From: DALYJJ01 sp033763935
GTDB taxonomy: Bacteria > Acidobacteriota > Terriglobia > Bryobacterales > Bryobacteraceae
Reading direction: 5' to 3'
Length of the DNA stretch: 64,000 nt
Assembly: GCA_033763935.1 (NCBI GenBank)
Contig: JANRJO010000016.1
Coordinates: forward strand, 101,599-165,598
The translations under genes and the position numbers were made by a program. A model generated the notes under the pieces. The model did no database searches and was not told where the DNA came from. It saw nothing but the letters and a program-made list of their open reading frames with translations. Below are positions 31,902-39,363 of the stretch, in pieces. Position 1 is the stretch's first letter. Each line of letters opens with the position of its first letter.

Positions 31902-32675
31902 AGCGGGCGCCGGATCGAATCGGCCGGGGGGAATGTACGCCAGTCCTGTTTCCGTCGCCACCACTGGTTGATTGACGTAACGCCCCTCGCGCGGCGGCTG
32001 AACGCGCGCGGCGAATCGCAGCAGGCCGTGGGGTACGGCTTCGCCGCTCATCGGCAGCCCATGTCCGGCCGCAACCGTGTGAGGACGCAACTCAGCCAAT
32101 CGCACGATGGAATCGATGGCCATGCCCCAGTCCTGCGTCAGATAGGGAGGCGGGCAGAAGAACTGCCGGTGCTGCGAGAGCAGTTCCGCAAAGCTGTTCT
32201 GATTCACTGTCACGAACGCGTCGCCGACAATCAGCGTACGGTCCTGTTCCCGGAAGAACGAGACGTGCCCGGCGGTGTGCCCGGGCGAGGCGACGGTCTT
32301 CCAGCCGGCGATCGGCTCGTCTCCCAGAGGCTGCAACCTCCCGCCGAAATTGTAGCCGTGGTGGGGAAACAAGCGTGACAGCTGGGCCATAAAGCCGCCG
32401 ACCGTCGGATCGCAGGGAGGGTAGTCCGATTGCCCATCCAGGTACGGATGCTCGAGGCGATGCGCATAGATCGGAATGTCCCAGTCTTCGGCCAGCTCGT
32501 CGATGGCGCCCACGTGGTCGAAATGCCCGTGCGTGAGCAGGATCGCCTCCGGCGGCCGGTCGCCGTAGCAGGATTGGGCGGCGGACCGCAGCCACGCCGC
32601 TGAACCCGGCGTACCCGCGTCGACCATCGTCCAGGGACCTTGCCGGGGCCCAATGAAGTAGACGTTCGCCATCAT
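31833..32675 (-). CDS. Metallo-beta-lactamase-fold hydrolase
   Basis: A 280-residue MBL-fold hydrolase, probably cytoplasmic. The metal motif is THGHFDHVG (about 48-56), with further ligands in SPGHTAGHVS and IVGDAFV, as in glyoxalase II and lactonase-like enzymes. A hydrophobic segment near the C-terminus (LFAAGVAVGLAGTLY) could be a membrane anchor. The frame continues upstream for about 70 bases as LAPDVWYVPA, which reads like the normal start of such proteins, but it has no start codon, so the ATG at 32675 is used. The end overlaps the SDR gene. Confidence 0.85.
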   Translation of the reverse strand: MMANVYFIGPRQGPWTMVDAGTPGSAAWLRSAAQSCYGDRPPEAILLTHGHFDHVGAIDELAEDWDIPIYAHRLEHPYLDGQSDYPPCDPTVGGFMAQLSRLFPHHGYNFGGRLQPLGDEPIAGWKTVASPGHTAGHVSFFREQDRTLIVGDAFVTVNQNSFAELLSQHRQFFCPPPYLTQDWGMAIDSIVRLAELRPHTVAAGHGLPMSGEAVPHGLLRFAARVQPPREGRYVNQPVVATETGLAYIPPGRFDPAPALFAAGVAVGLAGTLYARRRARG

Positions 32676-32748
32676 GGCCGGGACGTACCAGACGTCTGGC
32701 GCGAGACTGGGCCGGACGCTCTTTGCCGCCCGGCCCCTGCACGCCTTG

Positions 32749-32922
32749 CTACTTGATCATCCGAGGAGCTTCGCCGGCGGCCTCGAAGTTACCCGAGCGC
32801 CGCTTGGGGTCCTGCTCAAACTGCCCGTTGGTTTGGCCCGCGGCGTTCTTGCCGCGAGTGACCGGCGTGTCCGTTTTCTTCCGCTTCTGCGCGGCGTTGC
32901 CCGGAATCTTGCGCTTCGCCAT
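32749..32922 (-). CDS. Small hydrophilic protein, 57 residues
   Basis: A 57-residue basic, hydrophilic protein with no membrane segment. It opens MAKRKIPGNAAQKRKK and ends with the pattern GKNAAGQ...GQFEQDPKRRSGNFEAAGE, similar to short disordered proteins of general-stress regions in soil bacteria (G-Q-F-x-x-D-x-K-R-R-x-G). Its ATG overlaps the stop of the DUF4142 gene by one base (TAATG), so the two are translationally coupled. It is too short to be found by length filters. Function unknown. Confidence 0.72.
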   Translation of the reverse strand: MAKRKIPGNAAQKRKKTDTPVTRGKNAAGQTNGQFEQDPKRRSGNFEAAGEAPRMIK

Positions 32923-33680
32923 TACTGACCGCGTTTCTCCGACGCCGACCCCTGCCGGCCGGCGGACATCTGCGTCTGGATCTCCTGCGCCATCCTCAGG
33001 TGCTCGCGCAGGGCGGGCAGTTGCTTTTCTGCGAAAGACTTCAGGGTCGGGTTCGCGTTGGCACTGTTTGCGACGCGCTCATGATCCTGAATGTCCTTGC
33101 GATGGTGCTGGATCTGCTGCTGTATGAAGGCGCGATCGAACTGCTCCCCGCTCAGGTTGTTCAGCCGCTTCATCTGCGCGTTCTGCTTGCCTTCGCCCTG
33201 CTTATGCTCGCCGTGCGACGCCATCCCCGACTCCGAGCCGGACCCCGCGATCTGCATCAGTTCATCGTGAGCGCGCTTGTGATCGGTTTCCAGACGATCG
33301 GCGTACTGCTTGACGGCCTGGTTCTGGGACTTCTGCTCCGCCAGGTTCGCCATCTCGATTTCCATCATGTTTCCCTGCATCGCCTTCCGTACGAAGGTAC
33401 GGTCCGATGCGGTCATCTGGCCGCCAGAGGCGTCCTGGCCGCCGCCTCGCGTGGCGGCGCCACTCTGTCCGGACTGCCCTTGCCGCCCGGTCTGGCCCGA
33501 TTGGCCGCTTTGGCCCGACTGTCCGGATTGGCCCGATTGACCCGTCTGGCCGCTCTGGCCACGGCGCTGGCCCGACTGCCCGCTCTGGCCGGATTGGCCG
33601 CTTTGCGGAGATTGCGCGGATGCCATTGAAAGGCTCAAGCCTACCGCGAGGCAAACATTTGTAAGGTATCGTGTTTTCAC
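32922..33680 (-). CDS. DUF4142 protein with Ser-Gly-Gln repeat
   Basis: A 252-residue exported protein. The signal peptide covers about 1-22, a low-complexity stretch of SGQ/TGQ triplets follows (24-74), then a DUF4142 helical domain (about 88-235) with DRTFVRKAMQGNMMEIEMANL and IQQQIQHHRKDIQDHE. DUF4142 proteins are periplasmic or extracellular, ferritin-like in fold, and often stress-linked. The GTG at 33680 has a strong GGAAGGAG site; earlier starts at 33716 lack one. The gene is coupled to the 57-residue protein. Confidence 0.88.
   Translation of the reverse strand: MKTRYLTNVCLAVGLSLSMASAQSPQSGQSGQSGQSGQRRGQSGQTGQSGQSGQSGQSGQSGQTGRQGQSGQSGAATRGGGQDASGGQMTASDRTFVRKAMQGNMMEIEMANLAEQKSQNQAVKQYADRLETDHKRAHDELMQIAGSGSESGMASHGEHKQGEGKQNAQMKRLNNLSGEQFDRAFIQQQIQHHRKDIQDHERVANSANANPTLKSFAEKQLPALREHLRMAQEIQTQMSAGRQGSASEKRGQ
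33459..33611 (-). repeat. Low-complexity Ser-Gly-Gln coding repeat
   Basis: About a dozen SGQ or TGQ triplets (nine-base units with synonymous variation), interrupted by RRGQ and TGRQGQ. They lie between the signal peptide and the DUF4142 domain and probably form a flexible linker. Confidence 0.8.
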
Positions 33681-33836
33681 GTAAGCTCCTTCCCTCACAG
33701 AGGAGGGAAGGAGCAATCGCGCGGCCAGAGAGGCAGGAGGCCGGAATCAGAGGTAAACAACCGTTTTTGGGCAAATCTTACCGCGGCCGTCTTGGGCCGG
33801 CCTGAAAATTTACCCGTTCATCAACGTGTCAGCGAC

Positions 33837-34697
33837 CTACTGGACGCTGGCTGCAGTCAGGGAGAGATGCTCGCGCAGCTTCGTGGAGATGACCGCCGCG
33901 ATCTCTCGCTGCAGGGCGAAGATATCTTCCTCGGCGATGCGATCGAAGGTCTCAGACCAGAGGTGATAGCCATCCGCTGCATCCACCAGCAGCACCGTGA
34001 TGCGGAGCCGCTTGTCGACGCGACGAACGCTGCCTTCCAGTACCGTGCGTACGTTCAACTGTTCCCCGATGTGACGCACGTCGTCGGCCTTCCCTTTGAA
34101 CTGGAGGGTGGAAGTGCGGGAGACCACGCGCAACGGGCGCAACTGGGCGACCGCGCTGATAACTTCTTCCGTAAGTCCGTCGCAGAAGTAATCCTGGTCT
34201 TGCGTGCGGCTCAGGTCGGCAAATGGCAGCACGGCCAGCGAGGACTGCGCGGCGCGGTCGGTTGAGCGGTTCAAAGCCGAGAAGCGGGGCGCCTCTGCCG
34301 CTACCTGGCGGCGATGGAAGGAAGGTACGTAGGTGCGAGGAGGAAAGGCGATCAGGATCTGGTCCTCGCGGCCATCAGTGTCGTAGTATTCGCGCAGCTT
34401 GGCACGTAGCCGACCCGCCTCTACTCGTACAATCGGATCCAGCCGCGGGTCCAGCGTCTCCGGTTTGTCAAACACTTCAACTCCGATCAAGTACTCCTTC
34501 AGGTTGGAGGCATTGCCGGTCAGATACTGCTCCACCGTGAAGCGCAGGAATCGACTCATGCGCTCGGAACGCGAAAAGAGATCGCAGGCCAACATCCTTT
34601 CAACTTGCTCTCGGATCTCGTCCTCGGAGATTTCAAGTGATGCAGCGAGTGGAGGGAGTGTGGAGTTCGTTGTTGGGGCGACTTTTTCGGTTATCAT
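33837..34697 (-). CDS. TolB-like N-terminal-domain protein (FlgO-like), short form
   Basis: A 286-residue cytoplasmic protein. The N-terminal module has the acidobacterial pattern FLRFTVEQYLTG, LKEYLIGVEVFDKP and LDPIVRVEAGRLRAKLREYY (about 45-110). A TolB/FlgO-like domain follows with SLAVLPFADLS, FCDGLTEEVISA and RTVLEGSVRRVDKRLRIT. In related proteins this is usually followed by TPR repeats, giving 500 or more residues; here the protein stops after DIFALQREIAAVISTKLRE. It is thus a short form or a truncated one. Role unknown; related domains occur with adenylate cyclases and regulators. It lies alone between the DUF4142 pair and the GlsB gene. Confidence 0.78.
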   Translation of the reverse strand: MITEKVAPTTNSTLPPLAASLEISEDEIREQVERMLACDLFSRSERMSRFLRFTVEQYLTGNASNLKEYLIGVEVFDKPETLDPRLDPIVRVEAGRLRAKLREYYDTDGREDQILIAFPPRTYVPSFHRRQVAAEAPRFSALNRSTDRAAQSSLAVLPFADLSRTQDQDYFCDGLTEEVISAVAQLRPLRVVSRTSTLQFKGKADDVRHIGEQLNVRTVLEGSVRRVDKRLRITVLLVDAADGYHLWSETFDRIAEEDIFALQREIAAVISTKLREHLSLTAASVQ

Positions 34698-35159
34698 TCT
34701 GGTCCACCTCAGGCGGGCTACGCCTCACTCCTCATTAGCAATTTGACTTCCATGCTGCTTACCGTCGGTTGCGGAAGGATGGTTCGAGTGAGGGCCTACC
34801 CCACGTCCTTTGAATACCGTTACTTACGGTAACGGGCACTTGAGCAGGAATGTTGTGGACGCTCCATGGATGCCGGCGCCCGCCCTTCGGCTACTGCAAT
34901 TTTTTCCTCTCAGCGTATTTCTTGCTGCGCGGCGTGCATTTCCTGCCTACCCGCTTAACCCTCTGAAAACGCAGTCCCGGTGAGCCGTTGGCCGCCCTTG
35001 TCATTGCGTTCGACTAACTGCCGGCGAACGGGCTTCGGCGATTGGCATGAGCCGTGCTCCAACGGGCAAGGCGAAGATGAGAGCCCGGACGCAGGACATG
35101 CGACGACGCGCAGACGACGGACAACCGGCGCTGCTGGACTACCGGGCCGAGGAGGATGA
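34698..35159. other. Intergenic stretch with a dyad, no clear gene
   Basis: This 462-base gap separates a leftward gene from the rightward GlsB gene. It holds a dyad at 34817-34835 and a 42-codon ORF at 35047-35175 that I do not trust. I see no RNA gene or repeat family. Confidence 0.6.
34817..34835. promoter_or_regulatory. Palindrome in the gap before the stress genes
   Basis: CCGTTAC (34817-34823) and GTAACGG (34829-34835) are perfect arms around TTACG. A similar TTACTTAC core appears in the dyads after the DUF3341-like gene (37435-37477), so it may be a shared site. Confidence 0.4.
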
Positions 35160-35420
35160 ATGTTTGCATTGCTAACCTGGATCCTGTTTGGTCTCGTTGT
35201 GGGCGTCATTGCGAAGCTCCTGATGCCCGGTCGCGACCCAGGCGGGTTTATCGTTACGATCCTGCTGGGCATCGCCGGGGCAATCCTGGGTGGCTACATC
35301 GGCCGCGCGCTGGGGTGGTATGAGGCTGGTCAAGGTGCAGGCTTCCTAATGGCGCTGCTGGGAGCCATCATCCTGCTGGCCATCTACAGACTGGCGTTCC
35401 GCCGGCGAACCGTGGTCTGA
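35160..35420 (+). CDS. GlsB/YeaQ/YmgE-family small membrane protein
   Basis: An 86-residue inner-membrane protein with three hydrophobic segments and the family pattern GLVVGVIAKLLMPGRDPGGF, then TILLGIAGAILGGYIG. This transglycosylase-associated/GlsB family is linked with general and envelope stress in several bacteria. The ATG has GGAGG just upstream. It is the first of several short membrane or stress genes beside an ECF-type sigma factor, which may control them. Confidence 0.88.
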   Translation: MFALLTWILFGLVVGVIAKLLMPGRDPGGFIVTILLGIAGAILGGYIGRALGWYEAGQGAGFLMALLGAIILLAIYRLAFRRRTVV

Positions 35421-35668
35421 CGACCCCGGTCGCTTGAAGGCGCTTACGCGCTGGCCGTGCTGGATTGAGCGGCGCGGCCTGCGCGTCAGTGCCTGCCTTC
35501 GAATCTCTGCCATGCCGGGCCGTTGACTGCGACTATCGCCCGGCGCCGCAACCAGTTTCGTTCTGCACTTAGGAGAGCCGGAGAGTACCGGCGTGGTCTT
35601 TCTCAGAGCGGCGCGCTCATCACTCGAGCTGCGCCCGTTTACCGACTTGCGAGGAGCATGGGAGCCAA

Positions 35669-36181
35669 ATGACAAGAGAAGAATACGGACAAGCGTATCA
35701 GAAGTGCTTTAACATGACAGTGCGCTTTCTGGTGTCTCGTGGCCTGAACTACGACACGGCCCAAGAGACGGCCCAGGCGGCGTGGGCCAAGGGCTGGGAA
35801 CGGCTTGGTCAGCTGCGCGACCCGGCGATGGTGCTCACCTGGATGAACAGCATCGCGCTGAATATCCACCGCAGCTATATTCGGCGCGAGCCGCTCCTTC
35901 AGACACTGCCCGAGATTTCCACGATGCCGAAAGTCAACCTGGCTGCCATCGACGTCCGTCGCATCCTGACCGGGTGCAAGCGCAATGACCGTGTAGTGCT
36001 GCAACGTCACTATCTAGAGGGGTACAAAGTACAGGAGATCGCGCGGCAACAGGGGTGGACGGAGACGGCCGTTCGCATCCGTCTGCTGCGTGCTCGCCGG
36101 ACGGTCGGTAAGAAGCTGAATCGCCGGCCCCTCATTCCCCGGCTGCTGGCCGCTTCGCCGGTCACCGCTGCCGTCGCATAA
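35669..36181 (+). CDS. ECF-type RNA polymerase sigma factor
   Basis: A 170-residue sigma-70-family factor of ECF size. Region 2 is at about 1-70 (YDTAQETAQAAWAKGWERL, then LTWMNSIALNIHRSYIRR). Region 4 is at about 105-150 (DRVVLQRHYLEGYKVQEIARQQGWTE, then AVRIRLLRARRTVGKKL). No anti-sigma gene follows; a terminator comes directly after. Its neighbours are small stress-type membrane proteins, so it may be their activator. The region 2 sequence is not the commonest ECF type, and the control signal is unknown. Confidence 0.85.
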   Translation: MTREEYGQAYQKCFNMTVRFLVSRGLNYDTAQETAQAAWAKGWERLGQLRDPAMVLTWMNSIALNIHRSYIRREPLLQTLPEISTMPKVNLAAIDVRRILTGCKRNDRVVLQRHYLEGYKVQEIARQQGWTETAVRIRLLRARRTVGKKLNRRPLIPRLLAASPVTAAVA

Positions 36182-36214
36182 CGACAGCACTCAGCAACGT
36201 TCAGAAGCCTTCAA

Positions 36215-36240
36215 GGGCTGCCCGCGGGGCAGCCCTTTTT
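36215..36240 (+). terminator. Rho-independent terminator after the sigma gene
   Basis: GGGCTGCCC (36215-36223) and GGGCAGCCC (36227-36235) form a 9-base perfect stem with a GCG loop followed by TTTTT (36236-36240). Confidence 0.9.
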
Positions 36241-36256
36241 GATTTTGCGCAGGTCT

Positions 36257-36406
36257 TCACACAACTCGGCGGCCCTGAATGAGGCGGATAATCAATACCG
36301 CCACTGCAAGCACCAGAAGGATGTGAATGAACCCTGACAGCGTGTAGCTGGTCGCTATTCCGAGAAACCACATAATCAACAGAATCGCGAAGATTGTCCA
36401 AAGCAT
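36257..36406 (-). CDS. lmo0937-family small membrane protein, 49 residues
   Basis: A 49-residue protein with two hydrophobic helices. MLWTIFAILLIMWFLG opens it, a short hydrophilic turn follows (ATSYTLSGFIH), then ILLVLAVAVLIIRLIQGRR. This closely fits the lmo0937/DUF5670 family, short membrane proteins common in stress-response regions. A GGAGG site lies about 10 bases before the ATG at 36406. It is transcribed opposite to the sigma factor and the DUF1328 gene. Too short for most ORF filters. Confidence 0.82.
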   Translation of the reverse strand: MLWTIFAILLIMWFLGIATSYTLSGFIHILLVLAVAVLIIRLIQGRRVV

Positions 36407-36656
36407 ACTACCGCTTCCTCCTTTGTAATGCCCCGCTTGTTGGACTCTCCCGTCCCCGGTGCGTTTCCCTCTGCCGTGGCCCTGTTACGCAGAACGATTG
36501 TAATTCCAGTTAGTAAGTTTTTCTCTGCAGACGTCTTCTAAGCGTGTTTCGCGCTTGCTGTTCAGTGGGTTGGCCTGAACGGAGAACGACGTGCATTACC
36601 AAATGCCGAGGCCGGACAGCGTTCCGGCCGACAAAGCCAGAGGAGGTTCGACATAC

Positions 36657-36821
36657 ATGCTTGGCTGGGCGCTGGTCTTCTTCCTGGTGGCGCTGGTTGC
36701 CGCCGTCTTCGGATTCGGCGGGATCGCCGCCGCTTCCGCGAGCATCGCGAAAATTCTGTTCTTCCTGTTTCTGGTGATCTTTCTGGTGACGCTCATCATG
36801 GGTGTCGCTCGTAGGGCATGA
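36657..36821 (+). CDS. DUF1328 (YtjA-like) small membrane protein
   Basis: A 54-residue protein with two hydrophobic helices: MLGWALVFFLVALVAAVFGFGG, read as MLGWALVFFLVALV then AAVFGFGGIAA, followed by IAKILFFLFLVIFLVTLIMG. This is the DUF1328/YtjA pattern. AGGAGG lies ten bases before the ATG at 36657; the frame from 36591 has no site. Function unknown, but the gene sits in a cluster of similar short membrane proteins likely induced together. Confidence 0.88.
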   Translation: MLGWALVFFLVALVAAVFGFGGIAAASASIAKILFFLFLVIFLVTLIMGVARRA

Positions 36822-36853
36822 AGCGGATCTGAATCGGAAGGACGGAATAAAGA

Positions 36854-37435
36854 ATGGCGAAGAACATCTCTGTATATGGAATCTTTCCAGACCGGGTCAG
36901 CCTATCGACGGCGATTGATGCGCTGCGGCAGGCCGGCTTTCGTGACACCGACATCTCGGTGTTGATGGCGGATAACGTCGGAAACAAGGATTTCGGGCAC
37001 GAGAAGGAGACCAAGGCGCCGGAAGGCGCGCTAGCCGGCGCCGGGGCCGGCTCGATCATCGGGGGCACTCTTGGTGTGCTCGCGGCCTTGGGTGCGCTCG
37101 CGATCCCAGGTGTCGGTCCGCTCATCGCCGCAGGGCCCATCGTCGCCGCCCTCACCGGCATCGGCGCCGGCGGCATCGTCGGCGGGCTGGCCGGCGGGTT
37201 GATCGGGGCGGGAATCCCTGAATACGTCGCCAAACGCTATGAGGGCCGCATTCGCAGCGGAGGCGTTCTCTGCTCAGTGCACTGCGACGACGCCGATTGG
37301 GTCGGCCGCGCCAAACGGATTATGAACGACACCGGCGCCGAGGACGTTTCGGCAACGGGCGAAGCCCCCGCCGATTTCGCTCGTTCTACCCGGCCGATGC
37401 CTCGCATCGGAAATGAGCGTGCACCCCGCGAATAA
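36854..37435 (+). CDS. Stress-type membrane protein with GSP17M/DUF3341-like domain
   Basis: A 193-residue protein. The N-terminus (ISVYGIFPDRVSLSTAIDALRQAGF, read as ISVYGIFPDR then SLSTAIDALRQAG) resembles the general-stress-protein 17M/DUF3341 domain, followed by a Gly/Ala-rich region with two hydrophobic segments (about 58-122) like a membrane hairpin. A C-terminal part (SVHCDDADWVGRAKRIMNDTGA) closes the ferredoxin-like fold. It is probably membrane-associated. It follows the DUF1328 gene in the same direction and is closed by a terminator-like dyad. Confidence 0.75.
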   Translation: MAKNISVYGIFPDRVSLSTAIDALRQAGFRDTDISVLMADNVGNKDFGHEKETKAPEGALAGAGAGSIIGGTLGVLAALGALAIPGVGPLIAAGPIVAALTGIGAGGIVGGLAGGLIGAGIPEYVAKRYEGRIRSGGVLCSVHCDDADWVGRAKRIMNDTGAEDVSATGEAPADFARSTRPMPRIGNERAPRE

Positions 37436-37477
37436 CTTACTCATAAGTCGATCGGTTACTTACCGAAATGAGTAAGT
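37435..37477 (+). terminator. Terminator-like nested hairpin after the DUF3341-like gene
   Basis: ACTTACTCAT (37435-37444) and ATGAGTAAGT (37468-37477) are perfect 10-base arms, with an inner CGGT/ACCG stem near 37453-37465. The sequence TCTTTCTTG follows. It could also be a regulatory dyad, since it repeats the TTACTTAC core seen at 34817-34835. Confidence 0.6.
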
Positions 37478-37605
37478 TCTTTCTTGTGCAGTGAGGTTGC
37501 GCGGGTTAGTATTGGTTCAGGCTGAGCGGGTGGTTCTGTCGCTTTCCACTCGCTACGGGGGCCCGCTCGAATCAGTGGCGGCAGCGGGCTCCTTGGCCTC
37601 ACTCT

Positions 37606-38400
37606 TCAGACTCTTTCCGGCGTCCACGAGGGCGGGTCACTAGCCGGAAAACTCTGCTCCGATGATTCCTGAACTTCGTCACTCCGGCTGCGTGCTCCCT
37701 CGGGCTCTGGTCCACTCCAGTAGGAACGGCGGCTCGAGGCCCCTTCAAGGAGCCGCTTGAGTTCCTGCAAGTCCTGCCGAACCTGGCGTCCCGGCGACGC
37801 TCCCGTCAAGCCCGCAGCCGCGGCTCCGACGAATCCCGCCGGAGGATTGTACTGCAACTTGACTCGTACCTCCGTGGCGCTTCCCGGAAGGGGACGGAAC
37901 GAGACGGAGCCCGCATTTTCCACGCTGGAACCCGGGAGCGATCGCCACGCGATCATCCGCCCCGGCTCCTCGTTGTGAATCTCGGCCTCCCAGGAAACCG
38001 AGCTTCCCATTGGGGCACGAACCGTCCAGCGGGACCGTCTGTCGTCCATCACCTCGACGCGCTCGACGTTCCGCATGAACCGGGACAGGTTGGAGAGGTC
38101 GCGCCAAAAAGCAAATATCTCATCGGCAGGAAGATGAATGACGACCGACTCTTCGATCGGTACGCCGAGTTCGTACGGTACGGCAAGACCAGCCCGCCTG
38201 CGCCCGTGATTGACACCGAAGGCCCGATAGAACGGACAGTAGCCCGAAATCCCCATCGCAGCCAGCGCCGCGCCGGCAATCGCGGAGACCTTCGGCGTGC
38301 GGCCAGTCAGAGCGGACGCCAGCAGCGCCGCCCCTCCCGCTGCCCCCGCAATGCGTTCCCACTTTGCCATGTTCACAATGGCAACATTTGTCTGATTCAC
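37606..38400 (-). CDS. DUF2892-SRPBCC (COQ10-like) fusion protein
   Basis: A 264-residue protein. Two hydrophobic segments (about 14-32 and 38-52) end in ISGYCPFYRAFGV, a DUF2892-type membrane anchor, followed by a soluble SRPBCC/polyketide-cyclase-like domain (about 80-210) with ESVVIHLPADEIFAFWRDLSNL and a Pro/Ser/Arg-rich tail. SRPBCC domains bind hydrophobic ligands. The fusion is common in envelope-stress regions of Acidobacteriota and Proteobacteria. It faces the stress genes tail to tail across the dyad at 37435. Ligand unknown. Confidence 0.85.
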   Translation of the reverse strand: MNQTNVAIVNMAKWERIAGAAGGAALLASALTGRTPKVSAIAGAALAAMGISGYCPFYRAFGVNHGRRRAGLAVPYELGVPIEESVVIHLPADEIFAFWRDLSNLSRFMRNVERVEVMDDRRSRWTVRAPMGSSVSWEAEIHNEEPGRMIAWRSLPGSSVENAGSVSFRPLPGSATEVRVKLQYNPPAGFVGAAAAGLTGASPGRQVRQDLQELKRLLEGASSRRSYWSGPEPEGARSRSDEVQESSEQSFPASDPPSWTPERV

Positions 38401-38483
38401 TTACGCCTCCTCCGCAACCCCCGGCGAGACGCTCGTGTACGGGTTGCTACCCATGGACGCGGCCTTAGCGGCTCCGTTGCGAA

Positions 38484-39248
38484 TCAGAGCAATCCGAAAA
38501 AGCGGCGGACGACGGCTTCCAGGTTTGGATTTGTGCAGACACAGTTGCCCGCGTAGATGCTGGAGCCGCCATCGAAGTTGAAGTACCGTCCGCCGGCTTC
38601 CTCTACCAGAATCTTGAGCGGCGCCAGGTCCCAGGCCTTGGCTCCGTGTTCAATCCAGATATCGGCCTGGCCTTCCGCCACGAAGGAAGCATCCAGAGCG
38701 CCGCCCATGCTGCGCACGGCCCAAAACTGGCTGAACCAGTCGAGGAGTGTTCCTCGCATCGCCGGCGCCACGTTGTTCAGCCCCTGGTAGCACAACACCG
38801 CCTTACTTGGCGACGCTGTTTCGGCCACCTGCAGGCGCACTCCGTCGCGCCACGCTCCGTGCCCCTTCCCGGCCAGATACAGGGCGCCCAGTGCGGGGAA
38901 ATTGGCGACGCCGGCCACCACTTCGCCACCGGCCTCCAACGCAATGAGATTCGCGAAAAGGTGGTTGCCCCGTACAAAATCTCGCGTGCCGTCAATGGGG
39001 TCGATGATCCAGCGGCGGCCGCTCCGAGACTCGCGCGCTGCGCCCTCCTCGCCCAGCAGTCCGTCCTCGGGAAATACCTCGGTCAAGAGACTTGCGATCG
39101 CCCGCTCGCACTCCCGGTCGGCAATCGTAACCGGTGACAGATCGTCCTTCTCTTCCGGAGTAAGTCCACTGCGATGGTATCGGAGCGCGATCTCACCCGC
39201 CACGGAGGCGGCCCTTCGGCACACCTCCATTTCGCGTTCGTATGGCAT
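38484..39248 (-). CDS. Inositol-monophosphatase family phosphatase (HisN/SuhB-like)
   Basis: A 254-residue Mg-dependent phosphatase. The metal-site motifs are GEEGAA (about 66-71), DPIDGTRDFVRG (about 84-95), and WDLAPLKILVEEAGG (about 203-217). The DGTRDF form and the length suit HisN-type histidinol-phosphate phosphatase or a close relative, rather than eukaryotic-type inositol phosphatase. The sequence does not settle the substrate (histidinol phosphate, inositol phosphate or 3'-phosphoadenosine). It is divergent from the acyl-CoA synthetase gene and shows no histidine-operon neighbours. Confidence 0.88.
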   Translation of the reverse strand: MPYEREMEVCRRAASVAGEIALRYHRSGLTPEEKDDLSPVTIADRECERAIASLLTEVFPEDGLLGEEGAARESRSGRRWIIDPIDGTRDFVRGNHLFANLIALEAGGEVVAGVANFPALGALYLAGKGHGAWRDGVRLQVAETASPSKAVLCYQGLNNVAPAMRGTLLDWFSQFWAVRSMGGALDASFVAEGQADIWIEHGAKAWDLAPLKILVEEAGGRYFNFDGGSSIYAGNCVCTNPNLEAVVRRFFGLL

Positions 39249-39363
39249 CTTCCGGAGCCCCCCTCAAGTATTCTACCCTTGAGAAGGACTTCTCTCCGAT
39301 TCCCAACGTGCGCCTGGGTCCTGCACCCGCCGCGCGTTCGAGCAAGGAGCCGCTGACACAAAC

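Noticed and set aside
33459..33611. Regular short repeats that could suggest a CRISPR array
   Set aside because: They are nine-base coding units within one open frame, with no spacers and no cas gene nearby.
35047..35175. A 42-codon plus-strand open frame before GlsB, ending in Cys-x-x-Cys
   Set aside because: It overlaps the GlsB start, has no clear ribosome site and no familiar pattern; most likely chance.
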